A DNA stretch of 64,000 bases from JAKZVK01 sp965237575 (GTDB lineage Bacteria; Acidobacteriota; Terriglobia; Bryobacterales; UBA6623): assembly GCA_965237575.1 (NCBI GenBank), contig CBDEGI010000002.1:868001-932000 (forward strand), given 5' to 3'. Made by a program: the position numbers and the translations under genes. Shown here in pieces: positions 8,977 through 18,742 of the stretch (position 1 is the first letter of the stretch; each line of letters starts with the position of its first letter). The notes beneath the pieces were generated by a model. It had not been told where the DNA came from and did no database searches. It saw only the letters and a list, made by a program, of their open reading frames with translations.

Positions 8977-11900
8977 TTATTCTTGCTCTGATTTCCCCGA
9001 CCGCTTGGTACTCAGCTTGCCGAACAGATCGTCAGTCGGCATCTCTGTCACTTGATCCGGTAAACCGCCCTTCCACAGCGCTTCTTCTACGATATGCCGA
9101 CCCAGACTTCGGTAGCTCTCAAACTGCGACTCGTCAAAGAACTGGTCGCCCGTTGATTGATGCGGAAAATCCGGTGTCAGTGCCTTGTAACGCTCGACAT
9201 CCGTCGGCTCGTTGCCCGTAAGAGACGATTTGAGGTAAAGGAGAGTCCCCGATGGCGCATCCTTATATTCAATCGTTCCGACAGCGCAGTGGCATTTGCT
9301 TTCGTCCTTGTCATCCTGCCGAAGCCGTGATTGCTCAGTACTACTTGCCTTGGGTCGAATCCCGTCAACGTTGATCTTGATGTTGATCCCGAAATCCGTA
9401 CGGCATTTTTCAGTGGCATTGCCCAGATCTTCGAAACTAAACTTGGCGTCTGATCCGCCGTCACAAGCGATAATGTAGCGGCACCTCCGCCGAACCAGTT
9501 CATAGATGCCAAGATTCTCAAAATGGCCGCCATCGGAAAGGTACACGAAGGACTGCTGTTCGTCCGACAGGCCGAACAGCTCCGAGAAAAGGTACTTCAG
9601 GCCAACCGTGGGACCCGCTTTTGCCCAGGACTTCTTCTTGGGGTTGCCCAGCCACCAGCCCAATCGAATGTTGAAAACCGTCATCAGGAAGGCCAAAGCC
9701 GTCGAAGAGTGATAACCCATGTTCGGGCTGGCAGCGGCTCCCGAGATCGCCACCGCCGTGCCCAAGGAAACCCCGCCGTTGTAGTCCGATGTCGGTCGGA
9801 ACGCACCTTTGTGCCCAGAACCTTCGTGCCCAGAGTAGATGGGTGCGAAAACGAACGATCGCGCCATGCGTTGCTGCCAAGCAAGGTTCTCACCGCTCGC
9901 AAGGTTGAGAGTGGTGTTGAGGAGGTGATACGGCCCGTCGTAACCGTGCTTCGTGTTGATTGTTTCGACGTCAGGAGGCCGTTTCGCGTTCTTGGGATCC
10001 CGTTTGGGCTCCACCAATAGATCGCTGGTTCGAAGGTAGTGCTCTTTGGGATCGAACCCGGTGAACGGGTGGGGATGACGATCTAGGTCTGTCGCGCCAA
10101 GGTAACACCGCACGAGCCGGTTCCGATAGAAGTTGTGAATCGAGAATTCGTTCACGTCAAACCGCCACGAAAGCACGCACGCCGCCGCGAACAGGAGCAC
10201 AATCGCGAACAGGAGCGCAATCAGGACCGACAAGTTCGTTACATTGGCGACCTCCTCTAAGGGAATCACCTTTGCCGTGAACCACGCGATCGCAACTAGA
10301 AATCCGACAATAAAAATGTAAGGCGCGAGACCTGCTACAAGTTCCATCACCTTGTTGGGTTTCTTGCCTCCTGTTGAGGAGCTGTCTCCTGCCAGCAGCC
10401 CGCCGAGAGTCGTCAAGATCCAACCCGAAGCAAGCGCTTCGTTGAACCATGTCTGGGCCCCTTCTTCGGCCGCAATCAGCAAGGCCGGCCCAATCAGGGA
10501 TATTGCGAAGAGACCGGTGTAGGTCACCGAGTAGATGCCCGCCCAGGCCATCAATCTTGCCCACCATTCCCGCTCCTCGGTGCCAAGGTCCCTTCCCATC
10601 AGGCCTACATAGAGCGTCGCCGCCAGCAGCAGCGTGACGATGACCGCTGGCACCCCGAAAACTAGCCCGCCAACCAAGTCTGCTGTTCTCGATAGGTCCA
10701 CGAACGACGGCAGGCCTTCGAAACCCATCCCACGGGCAATGTGCCGTCCTACTAGGTCATACAGCCCACCGCTAACCGACTTGAGCGGTGTCTCAAGCTG
10801 GCCCAAGCTCCAAACAATCAGCAGTCCGGCGGCCGGCAGTGCAGCCAATCGGGTGATCGCGCGTTTCCAAAAGTCCGTTCCCCGAAGACCTTGCTTCCAG
10901 TTTGCAAAGGCGATGACCAAACCTAAGAACAGCCCTATGCCTGCTGCTGTCCATTCGTAGCCTGTCAGCGCACTGCACCGGATCAGCGGCACGGCGAACC
11001 AAGCGGCAAGGAACAGCGGTGCTACGATTAAGACTTGCACGGCCCATTGTTGATTCAGCAGCTTGGTCCACCCCTCGTACCTCCGAACTTCCTTGCGGAG
11101 CACGATGTGATGGAAGGCGATGAACACGCCGGCGAACAAGAGTAGAACCATGAAAGCCAACCGCAGGTCACCTGCGGGCCGGCCACTGGTCGTCTCACTA
11201 AGAAGTAGGAAGAGACGAGGTATCAGCAAGACCGCCGCGAGGCCCAGCACGAGGACGGTCAACATGAGGAGCAGATTGCGAAGATAGATCGCGATCATGC
11301 TCCAAGTGTCGGCGCTGAGTGCGCCTTTGCGGGGGGTCAGATAATTGCTATAGCTTCGAAGAAAGCTAATCTCTTTGGGCTCCGGCGTCTCCGCCGACCA
11401 AGTTTTTCCTTTAGTGGGGTATCCATTTGACTCAGGTGACCACAACATACTGTGGTTGGCCATTGGCGGCCCCCGGAAAGGCTTGCCGATAGCACCACGT
11501 TTCCAAGCCTGCGCCATGGCGCGTGCGTAATCCTTGATCGGCCCGAAACGCAGCCTCGTGGCCCAATTGCCTGCAGACCGGCGTCTGGCGCCCCAGGGTG
11601 CATTCTGGGTGCAGTGTGCTGGCGTCCATGGATCGACCAAACCACAACGCCTAGGGGCTACCTGAGTCAAGTGGATACCCCATTTTTCCTTTTAGGCCGT
11701 CGACGACTGCGTCCAGCCCGGACCGTTTGATCCAACTCGTGAGCCAACCGCCGATGTATCCGCCGCCGGATACGGTGGAAAGATAGTCCACTCTTTTGAG
11801 GAGGCCGTATCTGGCGAGCCCTTGCAAGATACCGAGATTTAACGTGGCGCTACGGATACCGCCGCCGGAAAAGGCGAGCCCGAAGAGGTCTCTCTTGCCC

Positions 11901-12094
11901 GCTTCGGAGTAGGTCTGGTCCGCTTCGCTGCCGTGACTGGTGTCGGTGGCCGGACCCGCGTCAGAAGTGCTTGGATTCGAATCACGTGCTAATTCCTCAT
12001 TGGCTCTCCACCCTCTTCGTTCTCGCGATTTCCCGATTTCCTCTAGCTCGTCGCCTAGGACTGACGTGAACGGCATTCGTTCTAAACTATTCAT
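8977..12094 (-). pseudogene. Patatin-like phospholipase with multispan insert, interrupted by a MITE-A copy
   Basis: The gene starts at the ATG at 12094 (GAGGAG just upstream) and ends at 8977. The N-terminal part carries the patatin oxyanion loop FSGGGIRSATLN and a nucleophile motif STVSGGGYIGG. The middle has several membrane segments. The C-terminal part carries the catalytic Asp motif YLSDGGHFENLG. A 272-bp element plus an 8-bp duplication (280 bp) sits at 11413-11684, shifting the frame after DGLKGK. Removing the element and one duplication rejoins DGLKGKTWSAET in one frame of 945 codons plus stop. The present gene therefore cannot make the full enzyme unless the element is lost; a 5' fragment of about 147 residues ends inside the element. 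Intact homologues should be membrane-bound lipid acyl hydrolases. Confidence 0.85.
11413..11684. mobile_element. MITE-A copy 1 (inserted in the patatin gene)
   Basis: 272 bp, from AGTGGGGTATCC to GGATACCCCATT. The ends are inverted repeats of about 25 bp with two mismatches, sharing GGGGTATCCA then TTGACTCAGGT. Flanking 8-bp direct repeats TTTCCTTT lie at 11405-11412 and 11685-11692. It carries a 4-bp deletion relative to the other copies (CTGCGCCATGG instead of CTGCGATGGCCATGG). No transposase is encoded; frames inside are short and differ by orientation. Family assignment is open; 8-bp duplications occur in several IS families, including ISL3 and IS1595. Confidence 0.9.
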
Positions 12095-12484
12095 GGCTTA
12101 CTCCTCGGCCGCACGTTTGACAACGTGCTCCTCCTGGCGGGTAAAACGCAACCTTCGTCTCTTCGTGGCGCTGTCCGAGACCGTTTGACATTGCGTACTG
12201 GCTTCTCTTCGACCTGCTTCGACCACAAGTATCCCAAACGAGTCACGACTCCCGACCCGCTGCCGCCGGTGGTCAAGGTGTTGGTCGATGTCCTGTTTCC
12301 TTTCCGTTCTAGCCATCTACTGAGCACTCGCACAGGGTCAATCCCTGCTCCGATCCGGTACTATCACGATTACTTCCCAGTTCCTCAATCATCTCAGCCG
12401 TGAGGCTCATTGCGTCGTCCCACACTTGGTGAGGTTGCGGCCCCGTCAATCCTTTCCCAATTCATCTCCACCAGGAACCACCGA
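12095..12484. other. Intergenic between interrupted secreted protein and patatin gene
   Basis: 390 bp without a gene I can support. It should hold the patatin promoter; a GAGGAG ribosome-binding site lies at its left end just upstream of the start at 12094. Confidence 0.4.
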
Positions 12485-13014
12485 TTACTCGCCGGTCGAC
12501 CCCGCGAGCAGCGTGTTCAAGTCTATCCGAGCGCCAAAAATAAACCGCACGTCATCGGGTCCATCGCCGAGATTCGCGTCGAAGCCGACCATGAAGATCT
12601 TGCTCCATGGGTCCACGAGTCTGCCTTCGAGTCCGAGTCGCCAGTCTCGTTTCAAGATACTGGGCATTTCCGCGCTAACCGGTCGTGCGAAGTTCTCCCA
12701 CTTGCCAAATGTGAAGTCCAGATAGTTCGTGAGGTTGTGCGCTTCGGAGTTGGAAGCCGCCAGGCGGCCATAGTGGCCGATTCGCCCACCGAAGCCGAAA
12801 AAGTTGTTGACGTTGTCCCCTAGTTGTCTTCCGAGGACGATTCGTTGCTCCGTAACGGTTTGTTGCTCCGTAACGGTGCTGAAGCCGACTTTCGCTAGCG
12901 GTGCCACGAAAAAAGCCGACTTCGGACCCTCGCCCCACTGGCTGAGAAGCCAGGGAATGTATAAGCCACCTTGAATCTGAGCAGACTTCCTCGATGCTAG
13001 GAACTCCTCCGGGT

Positions 13015-13100
13015 TGAATCCCATCGGCATCATCTCCATATCCGGCATCATCTCCATATCCGGCATCATCTCCATATCCGGGATCATCTCCATATCCATT
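13015..13100 (-). repeat. 18-bp tandem repeat coding PDMEMM
   Basis: About four near-identical 18-bp units (TCCATATCCGGCATCATC on the plus strand) encode repeated Met/Glu/Asp-rich hexapeptides inside the interrupted secreted protein gene. Unit differences are few, so the expansion looks recent. Confidence 0.8.
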
Positions 13101-13199
13101 GTCATACCTGCAACCGGGATTGACGTGAGCCGCAGATCGAAGAACGTGTGGATACCCGCTTTCTTATTACTGAACGTGTGGATACCCGCTTTCTTATTA

Positions 13200-13448
13200 C
13201 TGGGGTATGCACTCCCGAAGCCCCAAGGTCTAGTATCCGGGCTCTGGAGGACTATTCGCGCACGCTGGGGAGTTTCAAGAGCGCTTCGCCTTCAGGTTTC
13301 AAAGTCAACCGCTGCCGTCCCCCCGCGGGGCGCAATGAGCGGCGGCTATAGGACCCACGACCGCTGCCCGATGGCCCCTCGAGGGTGCGGTCGCCGCAGT
13401 CGCCGACCACAAGGTGTGGGGTCGTCGGGAGTCAAGTGCATACCCCGA
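13200..13448. mobile_element. MITE-B (second, related element)
   Basis: 249 bp from CTGGGGTATGCAC to GTGCATACCCCGA, flanked by 8-bp direct repeats TCTTATTA at 13192-13199 and 13449-13456. The right end, read inverted, is GGGGTATGCACTTGACTC, close to the MITE-A end GGGGTATCCACTTGACTC, so one transposase family probably moved both. The left end lacks about 4 bp (TTGA) of this motif. The interior is unrelated to MITE-A by eye and has no transposase gene. Confidence 0.85.
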
Positions 13449-13875
13449 TCTTATTATTCTTGCACTTGCCATTTTCCATGGTGCAAGGGGCTGTCCAGGT
13501 TCGGTCTAGATTGAAGCCTAGGTACATATTCGGTTTCGAAAACTCCGCATCCTCCTGCGCCAACACCTGCCCGGCCGTAAAGATGGTCTGAAATCGTCCG
13601 GGAGGAGGGAGTCTGGGCGAGAAACTGCATTGACCAGGAGTGGAGCTGGGGCCCGAGACCATGGCTTCAACGCTATCTCCGGGTTGCAGGGTCACGGTAG
13701 TCCCAAACTCATAGTTTGAGTTACTGACTGAGTTGGCCTCATAGTTTGAGTTACTGACTGAGCCCGTCAACATTTTCTTGAGCTGGCCGTCTTTTCTGAG
13801 CAGTTTCACAGCGATCTTATTCGCGTTGAATACATGGATGTCGGTCGTGGATGTGCCAACGTCAAAATTCTCAAT

Positions 13876-14151
13876 AGTGGGGTATCCATTTGACTCAGGT
13901 GACCACAACATACTGTGGTTGGCCATTGGCGGCCCCCGGAAAGGCTTGCCGATAGCACCACGTTTCCAAGCCTGCGATGGCCATGGCGCGTGCGTAATCC
14001 TTGATCGGCCCGAAACGCAGCCTCGTGGCCCAATTGCCTGCAGACCGGCGTCTGGCGCCCCAGGGTGCATTCTGGGTGCAGTGTGCTGGCGTCCATGGAT
14101 CGACCAAACCACAACGCCTAGGGGCTACCTGAGTCAAGTGGATACCCCATT
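13876..14151. mobile_element. MITE-A copy 2 (inserted in the secreted-protein gene)
   Basis: 276 bp, same orientation as copy 1 and apparently identical to the copies near 20 kb. Flanked by 8-bp direct repeats TTCTCAAT at 13868-13875 and 14152-14159. Subterminal ACCACA-ACATAC-TGTGGT forms a small hairpin near the left end. No transposase. Confidence 0.92.
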
Positions 14152-14352
14152 TTCTCAATTTCACAGCTGGCAGTCGGATCCTGGGCCTGTGCAAGGTACC
14201 TGGCGGGCCCCAGGGCCAGAATAATTAGCAGCGTTCCGAAGCTTAGTCGGGAGCAGTTACTCAATCGAACTAGCATTTTTGATCTCCTTGCCCCCTGTTT
14301 GGGGTTTTTGATTGGTTGGATGATTCGGTGGCAGGGCCGTGGAACGGCCACT

Positions 14353-15171
14353 CTATGCCCGCCGCAATTCAAGGTCGGCAGGTATGAGTGCATTGCCTTT
14401 GCTGTATGCATCCGTGAAGCGATCCAACCCGTGGCTGCCGCCGTTGACCAGGCGTCGGGCCTCTTTGAGGTTGTCCTCGTCGAGGGCGTCGCGGATCTGT
14501 GACTCTTTGTCCTTGATGAAGCTGGCCAGCAGTTGAGAGGTGATCTGCGAGTCGTTCGCCAGATCCGGACTGCTGATCAGGTCTTGGCCGATGACCTTGC
14601 CGAATTTGTCGTAGTTGAATCGGCCGGTCAACTGGATGAATCCACGTCCTTTGAAGCGCTCGCCGTCGGGTCGACCCTTGTTGCCTAGGTTCTTGCGATC
14701 GTCGTACTTGTCAAACGGGTGGCCGTCTCCGCTGGTGTTGAACTTCGACGGCTTCTCGCTGATCGGGGCAAAGCTCTCGGTTTCGGCGCGGATCGAGGAA
14801 AGCCCCATCAGAACCATGTTTTGGTCTGTCAATGCTGAATCGACCAAAGCACCCAGGACGTTGGGGAGGTGCGTCCTGATGTTGTTCAGCGGCGTGTGGG
14901 GCGAGAACATCTTGGATACGGCCGTGACGCTCACCCCGGGGAAACCGGAAGGGATTTCGGCATCGGCGTCGAAGTCCAGAGCCGCCGCCGTGCCCTCGCC
15001 AACGACGCCGTCGGCGTCGAGTCCTTCGCTTTCTTGAAACTTCCGAACTGCTCGTTCGGTGCCGGGACCGAAGCTGCCGTCAATCCCGCCCGGATCGAAC
15101 CCCAGCGCCTGAAGGCGAATTTGAAGCGCCACGACTTCAGGGCCCGAGGCGCCTTTGCGTAGTGTCTTCAT
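14353..15171 (-). CDS. Peptidoglycan-binding domain plus GH19-like lysozyme/chitinase
   Basis: 272 aa from the ATG at 15171, chosen because GGGGACAAGG precedes it. Residues 1-60 are a PG_binding_1-type repeat (LRKGASGPEVVALQIRLQALGF, continuing with DGSFGPGTERAVRKFQ, about 17 residues). The C-terminal 190 residues resemble the GH19 chitinase/lysozyme fold, with a Glu in IRAETESF and the family-like RFKGRGFIQLTGRFNYDKFG. No signal peptide is visible, so export would need lysis or a secretion system, as for phage endolysins and some effectors. It is followed on the same strand by two MITE-broken genes, so the three may once have formed a functional cluster. Confidence 0.8.
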   Translation of the reverse strand: MKTLRKGASGPEVVALQIRLQALGFDPGGIDGSFGPGTERAVRKFQESEGLDADGVVGEGTAAALDFDADAEIPSGFPGVSVTAVSKMFSPHTPLNNIRTHLPNVLGALVDSALTDQNMVLMGLSSIRAETESFAPISEKPSKFNTSGDGHPFDKYDDRKNLGNKGRPDGERFKGRGFIQLTGRFNYDKFGKVIGQDLISSPDLANDSQITSQLLASFIKDKESQIRDALDEDNLKEARRLVNGGSHGLDRFTDAYSKGNALIPADLELRRA

Positions 15172-15408
15172 GACCTTGTCCCCTTTTGCGGCCACTGGGA
15201 CCGCTTGCCGATGAACCGTCCTCTAGTGGAGTAAGCGCAGTATGTGCTCCAATGGGGCCATTTGCCAGGGAAAGGGCGCCCTAGGATCACACATGCTTAG
15301 GGCTTTGTCAGGCATTTTCTGAGGTTTTGTCGAAGGTTTGTGACTAGAAGTCGCGTCCCCCCCAGGTCACAGGAACAGTGACTTGTCGGTTTGAGGCCGC
15401 TGACTTCG

Positions 15409-16095
15409 CTAGAAGACTTGAGTGAGGTCTTCGAACTTCTCTACCACGACGAAGCGCTCCGAGGGCTCGGGCACTTCCTCATGCTCCAGGCGCCAGGTGC
15501 GGGCGTGTGGCACCAGCACGGCGCCGAGGCCGGCGGCGAGGGCGGGATTGATGTCGGACTTGGGACTGTTGCCGACCATCCAGGCGCGGTCGGTCTCCAT
15601 GCGGTGTTCTTCTACCACGTCGCGGTAGCTGGCGACGTGCTTCTCTTTCACAATGCGGCAGCCGTCGAAGAAACGCTCCAAGCCCGACCGGTTGAGCTTC
15701 GTCTGTTGCTCGTCAGGGCACCCCTTCGAGAACAGCGTCAGGTGATAGCGCTCGGCGAGGTAGGCCAGCGTGCTTTCGACGCCTTCCATCACGTGGATGG
15801 GTTTGTCGAAAATGCGCAGCGCGATCATCAGGGCTTCCTCGAGATCGTCGTCGGTGACGGGCCGCTCGGCGAGCAGCCGGAAGCACTGCTGGAGGTTGTG
15901 CCCGAAATTCCGCGAGCCGTAACCGTTGACCTTGATGTTCTCGGTCTCGATCTCATCAAGCAGGCCGCGGATCTGCTCGCCGGTGAGCCGCGAGTGGCCG
16001 AGGAATTCGACGAACTCCAGGAACGCCTCTTCGAAGTAGACGTTGTTCTCCCACAGCGTGTCGTCGGCGTCGATGAGAATCCAGCGTTGACTCAT
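15409..16095 (-). CDS. HAD-superfamily hydrolase
   Basis: 228 aa. Motif I is LIDADDTLWEN (Asp nucleophile and acid), motif II is the LTLFSKG region, motif III a Lys near KEKHVASY, and motif IV is MVGNSPKSDINPAL. The helical cap lies between residues 20 and 90. It is most like pyrophosphatase/phosphoglycolate-type HAD phosphatases with unknown substrate. It sits just downstream of the TonB-family gene on the same strand, with a 34-bp gap. Confidence 0.85.
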   Translation of the reverse strand: MSQRWILIDADDTLWENNVYFEEAFLEFVEFLGHSRLTGEQIRGLLDEIETENIKVNGYGSRNFGHNLQQCFRLLAERPVTDDDLEEALMIALRIFDKPIHVMEGVESTLAYLAERYHLTLFSKGCPDEQQTKLNRSGLERFFDGCRIVKEKHVASYRDVVEEHRMETDRAWMVGNSPKSDINPALAAGLGAVLVPHARTWRLEHEEVPEPSERFVVVEKFEDLTQVF

Positions 16096-16129
16096 GAGAG
16101 GGTGCGGGGCGAGGCCAGCGGTGAGACCG

Positions 16130-18127
16130 TCAAAACCGTTGCACTCGTCGTTCGGGAGGCAATAGATGAAAAGGCACTTCCACCACGGCGTCTACCTCGA
16201 CCGCGGTACCCGACCGCGTGGCCGGATCGAACTTCCACTGTAAAAGCGCCGCGACCGCGCTGTCATCGAGGCGCTCGTCGAGGCTCTCCATCACGTGCAC
16301 GGAGCTGACCACGCCGGAGGTGTCGATCACAGCATACAAGAGCACGATACCCTCGATCCCCTCGTTCATCGCCGTGCGGATGTACTTGGGATCGACCTTG
16401 CGGCGTGCCGCCGGCGCGCTGAGCGGCGCCTTCGGAGGCTCATCGCCCTCCGGCCGTGCGTTGCTATTCCGAGCGCGCTGCTTGTCGTCGCGCTTCTTTT
16501 CATCCTTGACGCGCTCGGCGAAACGGATGATCCAACTCCCGCTCTGGCTGGTGATGTTGGGCATGTTGATGGCGAGTGCGAAGACGTCGCGATCCATGAA
16601 CAGAATGTCAGGGTCATTCGGCGGTGGCAAGTCCACCGGCCCCGGCTCGATGAGCGGCGGCCGGCCCAGGTCGCGGGGACTCGTGAAGCCCGAGAACCGG
16701 CGCAGTTCGTCGATGATGCCGCTGTCAGATGGGTTCTTGGCACCCGAGGCCGATCGGCCCGGGACGACGGCCAGTCCCGAGCCCGCCGGTGCGCCGCCGC
16801 TGATCGACAGGTTGGGCACGCGAAGTGCCGCCGAGTTGACCGGACCGCCGCCTAGTTGGCCACCGCCGGGACCGCCATCCGGGGAGGCGGAGAATCGTCC
16901 GCGGCGGCTGCCAATGGGAATTGCGGCTTTGGCGTTCGGGTCGGGATCGAGTCCGACAACGGCCGCGCCCGGCTCGCCCTTGCCCGCTTTGCCGCCGTCG
17001 ACGCCGGAAGCGGAGCCGATCGACACCTCGCCGATGCCGCCCCGCGCGCGGAGGCGTCCGCCGTCGCGCCCGTCCGGCGAGCCGACGCCGGGGGGCAGAT
17101 TGGGCTTGGCCAACCTCGCCAGTAGCTCCCTTGCTCCGGCCCCTGCCAGGTCAACGCCGTTACCGTTCGCGGCTGCGCCTACGATCGAGGGCGCCGGCGC
17201 CGTCGGCGCAAGGGTGGCGCGCCGGGGCGCGGATCTCTCTTGCTCGGCTGTTTGATAGCGTAGCAGTGGGCCGTCCTGGAACACGCCCAGGTTCAGCTCG
17301 GAGTTTCTGGGGCTGTCGATAACGGGAGCCGTCGGCGCATCGACCGCCTTGACCTCGGGCGCTTCGAGCGCGGTAGATTCCGTCCAATAACGCAGCCGGG
17401 GATTTTCAATGAGCGCGGCGAGGTCGATCGCTTCGGCGGCCGCCACCAGCTCGGGAGCGGCTTCGGCGTCCAAGGCGCGGTGCGTGGGCGCTTGCCGCTC
17501 GGCCTGCTCGGCTTGATAGCGCAGAGGGTCTCGCTTCCGCAGCGATTCGAGGTCCAGACGCTCGGTTGAGGGAACGGCGATCTCCGGGGCGGCGTCGGCC
17601 GCCAGTGCCTGCCGCTCTGGTGCGGACGGCTGTTGCTGCTCGAGTTGAAAGCGTGGCCGCGCGATCTCCGGCGTGTTCCAGGCGATGACGTTGGGCAATG
17701 GCAGGTTGCTTTCGATCTTGATCTCGGGCGCGGGCCCGAGAATCATTTGCCGGTCGCTGTCGGGATTGGGATCGTTCGCGACGATGGTCTGCCTCTCGGA
17801 GCGGTGCAGGGCCTTGTTCGCGGCACCGTTCTCGGCTGCGGCGCGGAGGGGAGTGACGCTGGGCAACTCCTGCTTGGGCATATACCAGGTAATGTCGTAC
17901 GTTTCGCCTTCTAGTAGCTCCTCCTCGGTGGGGACCGCGGCCACCAGTGTCGGACGCGGTGGGGGGTCGAGAACGACCAGAACACCGAGCACGGTGAGGT
18001 GAAGGACGAGCGAGGCGAGGAAGGTATGAATGCGCCTCTCGATCGAGGGGTGCGGCACGCCGAGCGAGAGAGGGATCAACTCCGCGGCTTCGCCGGCGGC
18101 CGCGAAGTCCCTCGTTCGTCTCGGCAT
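16130..18127 (-). CDS. TonB-family energy transducer-like protein
   Basis: 665 aa from the ATG at 18127 (a GTG at 18169 would add 14). One membrane span near the N-terminus (FLASLVLHLTVLGVLVVL) precedes a long Pro/Ala/Gly-rich periplasmic region with several RYQ/RYW-AxERQAP-like repeats (about 150-330). The C-terminus is a TonB_C domain (GIEGIVLLYAVIDTSGVV, then ALLQWKFDPA). Classical TonB has about 240 residues, so the spacer is very long. It should couple inner-membrane proton motive force or envelope structure to outer membrane partners. No ExbB/ExbD genes are adjacent. Confidence 0.8.
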   Translation of the reverse strand: MPRRTRDFAAAGEAAELIPLSLGVPHPSIERRIHTFLASLVLHLTVLGVLVVLDPPPRPTLVAAVPTEEELLEGETYDITWYMPKQELPSVTPLRAAAENGAANKALHRSERQTIVANDPNPDSDRQMILGPAPEIKIESNLPLPNVIAWNTPEIARPRFQLEQQQPSAPERQALAADAAPEIAVPSTERLDLESLRKRDPLRYQAEQAERQAPTHRALDAEAAPELVAAAEAIDLAALIENPRLRYWTESTALEAPEVKAVDAPTAPVIDSPRNSELNLGVFQDGPLLRYQTAEQERSAPRRATLAPTAPAPSIVGAAANGNGVDLAGAGARELLARLAKPNLPPGVGSPDGRDGGRLRARGGIGEVSIGSASGVDGGKAGKGEPGAAVVGLDPDPNAKAAIPIGSRRGRFSASPDGGPGGGQLGGGPVNSAALRVPNLSISGGAPAGSGLAVVPGRSASGAKNPSDSGIIDELRRFSGFTSPRDLGRPPLIEPGPVDLPPPNDPDILFMDRDVFALAINMPNITSQSGSWIIRFAERVKDEKKRDDKQRARNSNARPEGDEPPKAPLSAPAARRKVDPKYIRTAMNEGIEGIVLLYAVIDTSGVVSSVHVMESLDERLDDSAVAALLQWKFDPATRSGTAVEVDAVVEVPFHLLPPERRVQRF

Positions 18128-18214
18128 AGGAATATTATCGGCTTTCGACGCTGAAGACGGGAACGGCACGCGTCGCCTGAGTCGCGCCCGGGTTCCCGGT
18201 TGTGACGGCCGGCG

Positions 18215-18742
18215 TCAATAGAAGAGGTACTTCCGCCAAGCCTCTTGGTGGTTGCCCAATTGGCGCATCAAGCTGCGGCTGGTGTGAAGATTAAAGGGCC
18301 GCGGACGCTTGACCAGCGCCATGTTAGCCTCCTCTGGAAGACGGCTGCCCTTGCGGTTGTTGCATTTGCGGCAGGAGGTCACCAGATTCTCCCAACTGCT
18401 GTTGCCGCCGCGCGAGCGGGGCACGACGTGATCCAACGTCAGGTCCGTCGCCGAGAAAACGTGCTTGCAGTACTGGCAGGTATAGCGGTCGCGAATCAGG
18501 ATGTTTTTGCGAGACAGCGAGCGCGTTTGCCGCGGAATGCGCCGGTATTCAAGCAGCCGAATGACCGACGGCACCCGAATCGCCTGCGACGGCGAGTGCA
18601 CATGATGAGTGCTCAACTCCTCGGCCGAGGCCACGCCCTTGATCATGAGCACCAACGCGCGGCGGGCAATGCACACGTGGATGGGCTCATAGCTGGCATT
18701 GAGCACCAGCACGGGGATGTGCAACGCGCTACGGCCGTTCAT
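18215..18742 (-). CDS. HNH endonuclease
   Basis: 175 aa. The C-terminal half has a zinc-stabilised HNH domain: RYTCQYCKHVF, LDHVVPRSRGG, SWENLVTSCRKCNNRKG. This is the stand-alone HNH type common in many bacterial chromosomes, with an N-terminal domain beginning IPVLVLNASYEPIHVC. Its start overlaps the stop of comF by 4 bp (ATGA), so both are translated from one message. The biological role of this subgroup is not settled. Confidence 0.9.
   Translation of the reverse strand: MNGRSALHIPVLVLNASYEPIHVCIARRALVLMIKGVASAEELSTHHVHSPSQAIRVPSVIRLLEYRRIPRQTRSLSRKNILIRDRYTCQYCKHVFSATDLTLDHVVPRSRGGNSSWENLVTSCRKCNNRKGSRLPEEANMALVKRPRPFNLHTSRSLMRQLGNHQEAWRKYLFY

Larger units (their letters stand above)
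12485..14276 (-). pseudogene. Secreted protein of unknown function, interrupted by two different MITEs
   Basis: Start ATG at 14276, stop TAA at 12485. A signal peptide (FGTLLIILALGPARYLAQAQ) opens the protein. MITE-A (276 + 8 bp) interrupts it after SCEIE, and MITE-B (249 + 8 bp) after CKNNK. Taking both out, each with one duplication, leaves a single frame of 1251 bp (416 aa); the frames of all three pieces agree with this. The rest reads IENFDVGTSTTDIHVF, then KAGIHTF, then a Met-rich PDMEMM repeat, then beta-strand-like sequence ending FIFGARIDLNTLLAG, perhaps outer-membrane associated. It also carries at least four short in-frame duplications: SVSNSNYE x2, NKKAGIHTF x2, PDMEMM x3-4 and VTEQ x2. 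Function unknown. Confidence 0.8.
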
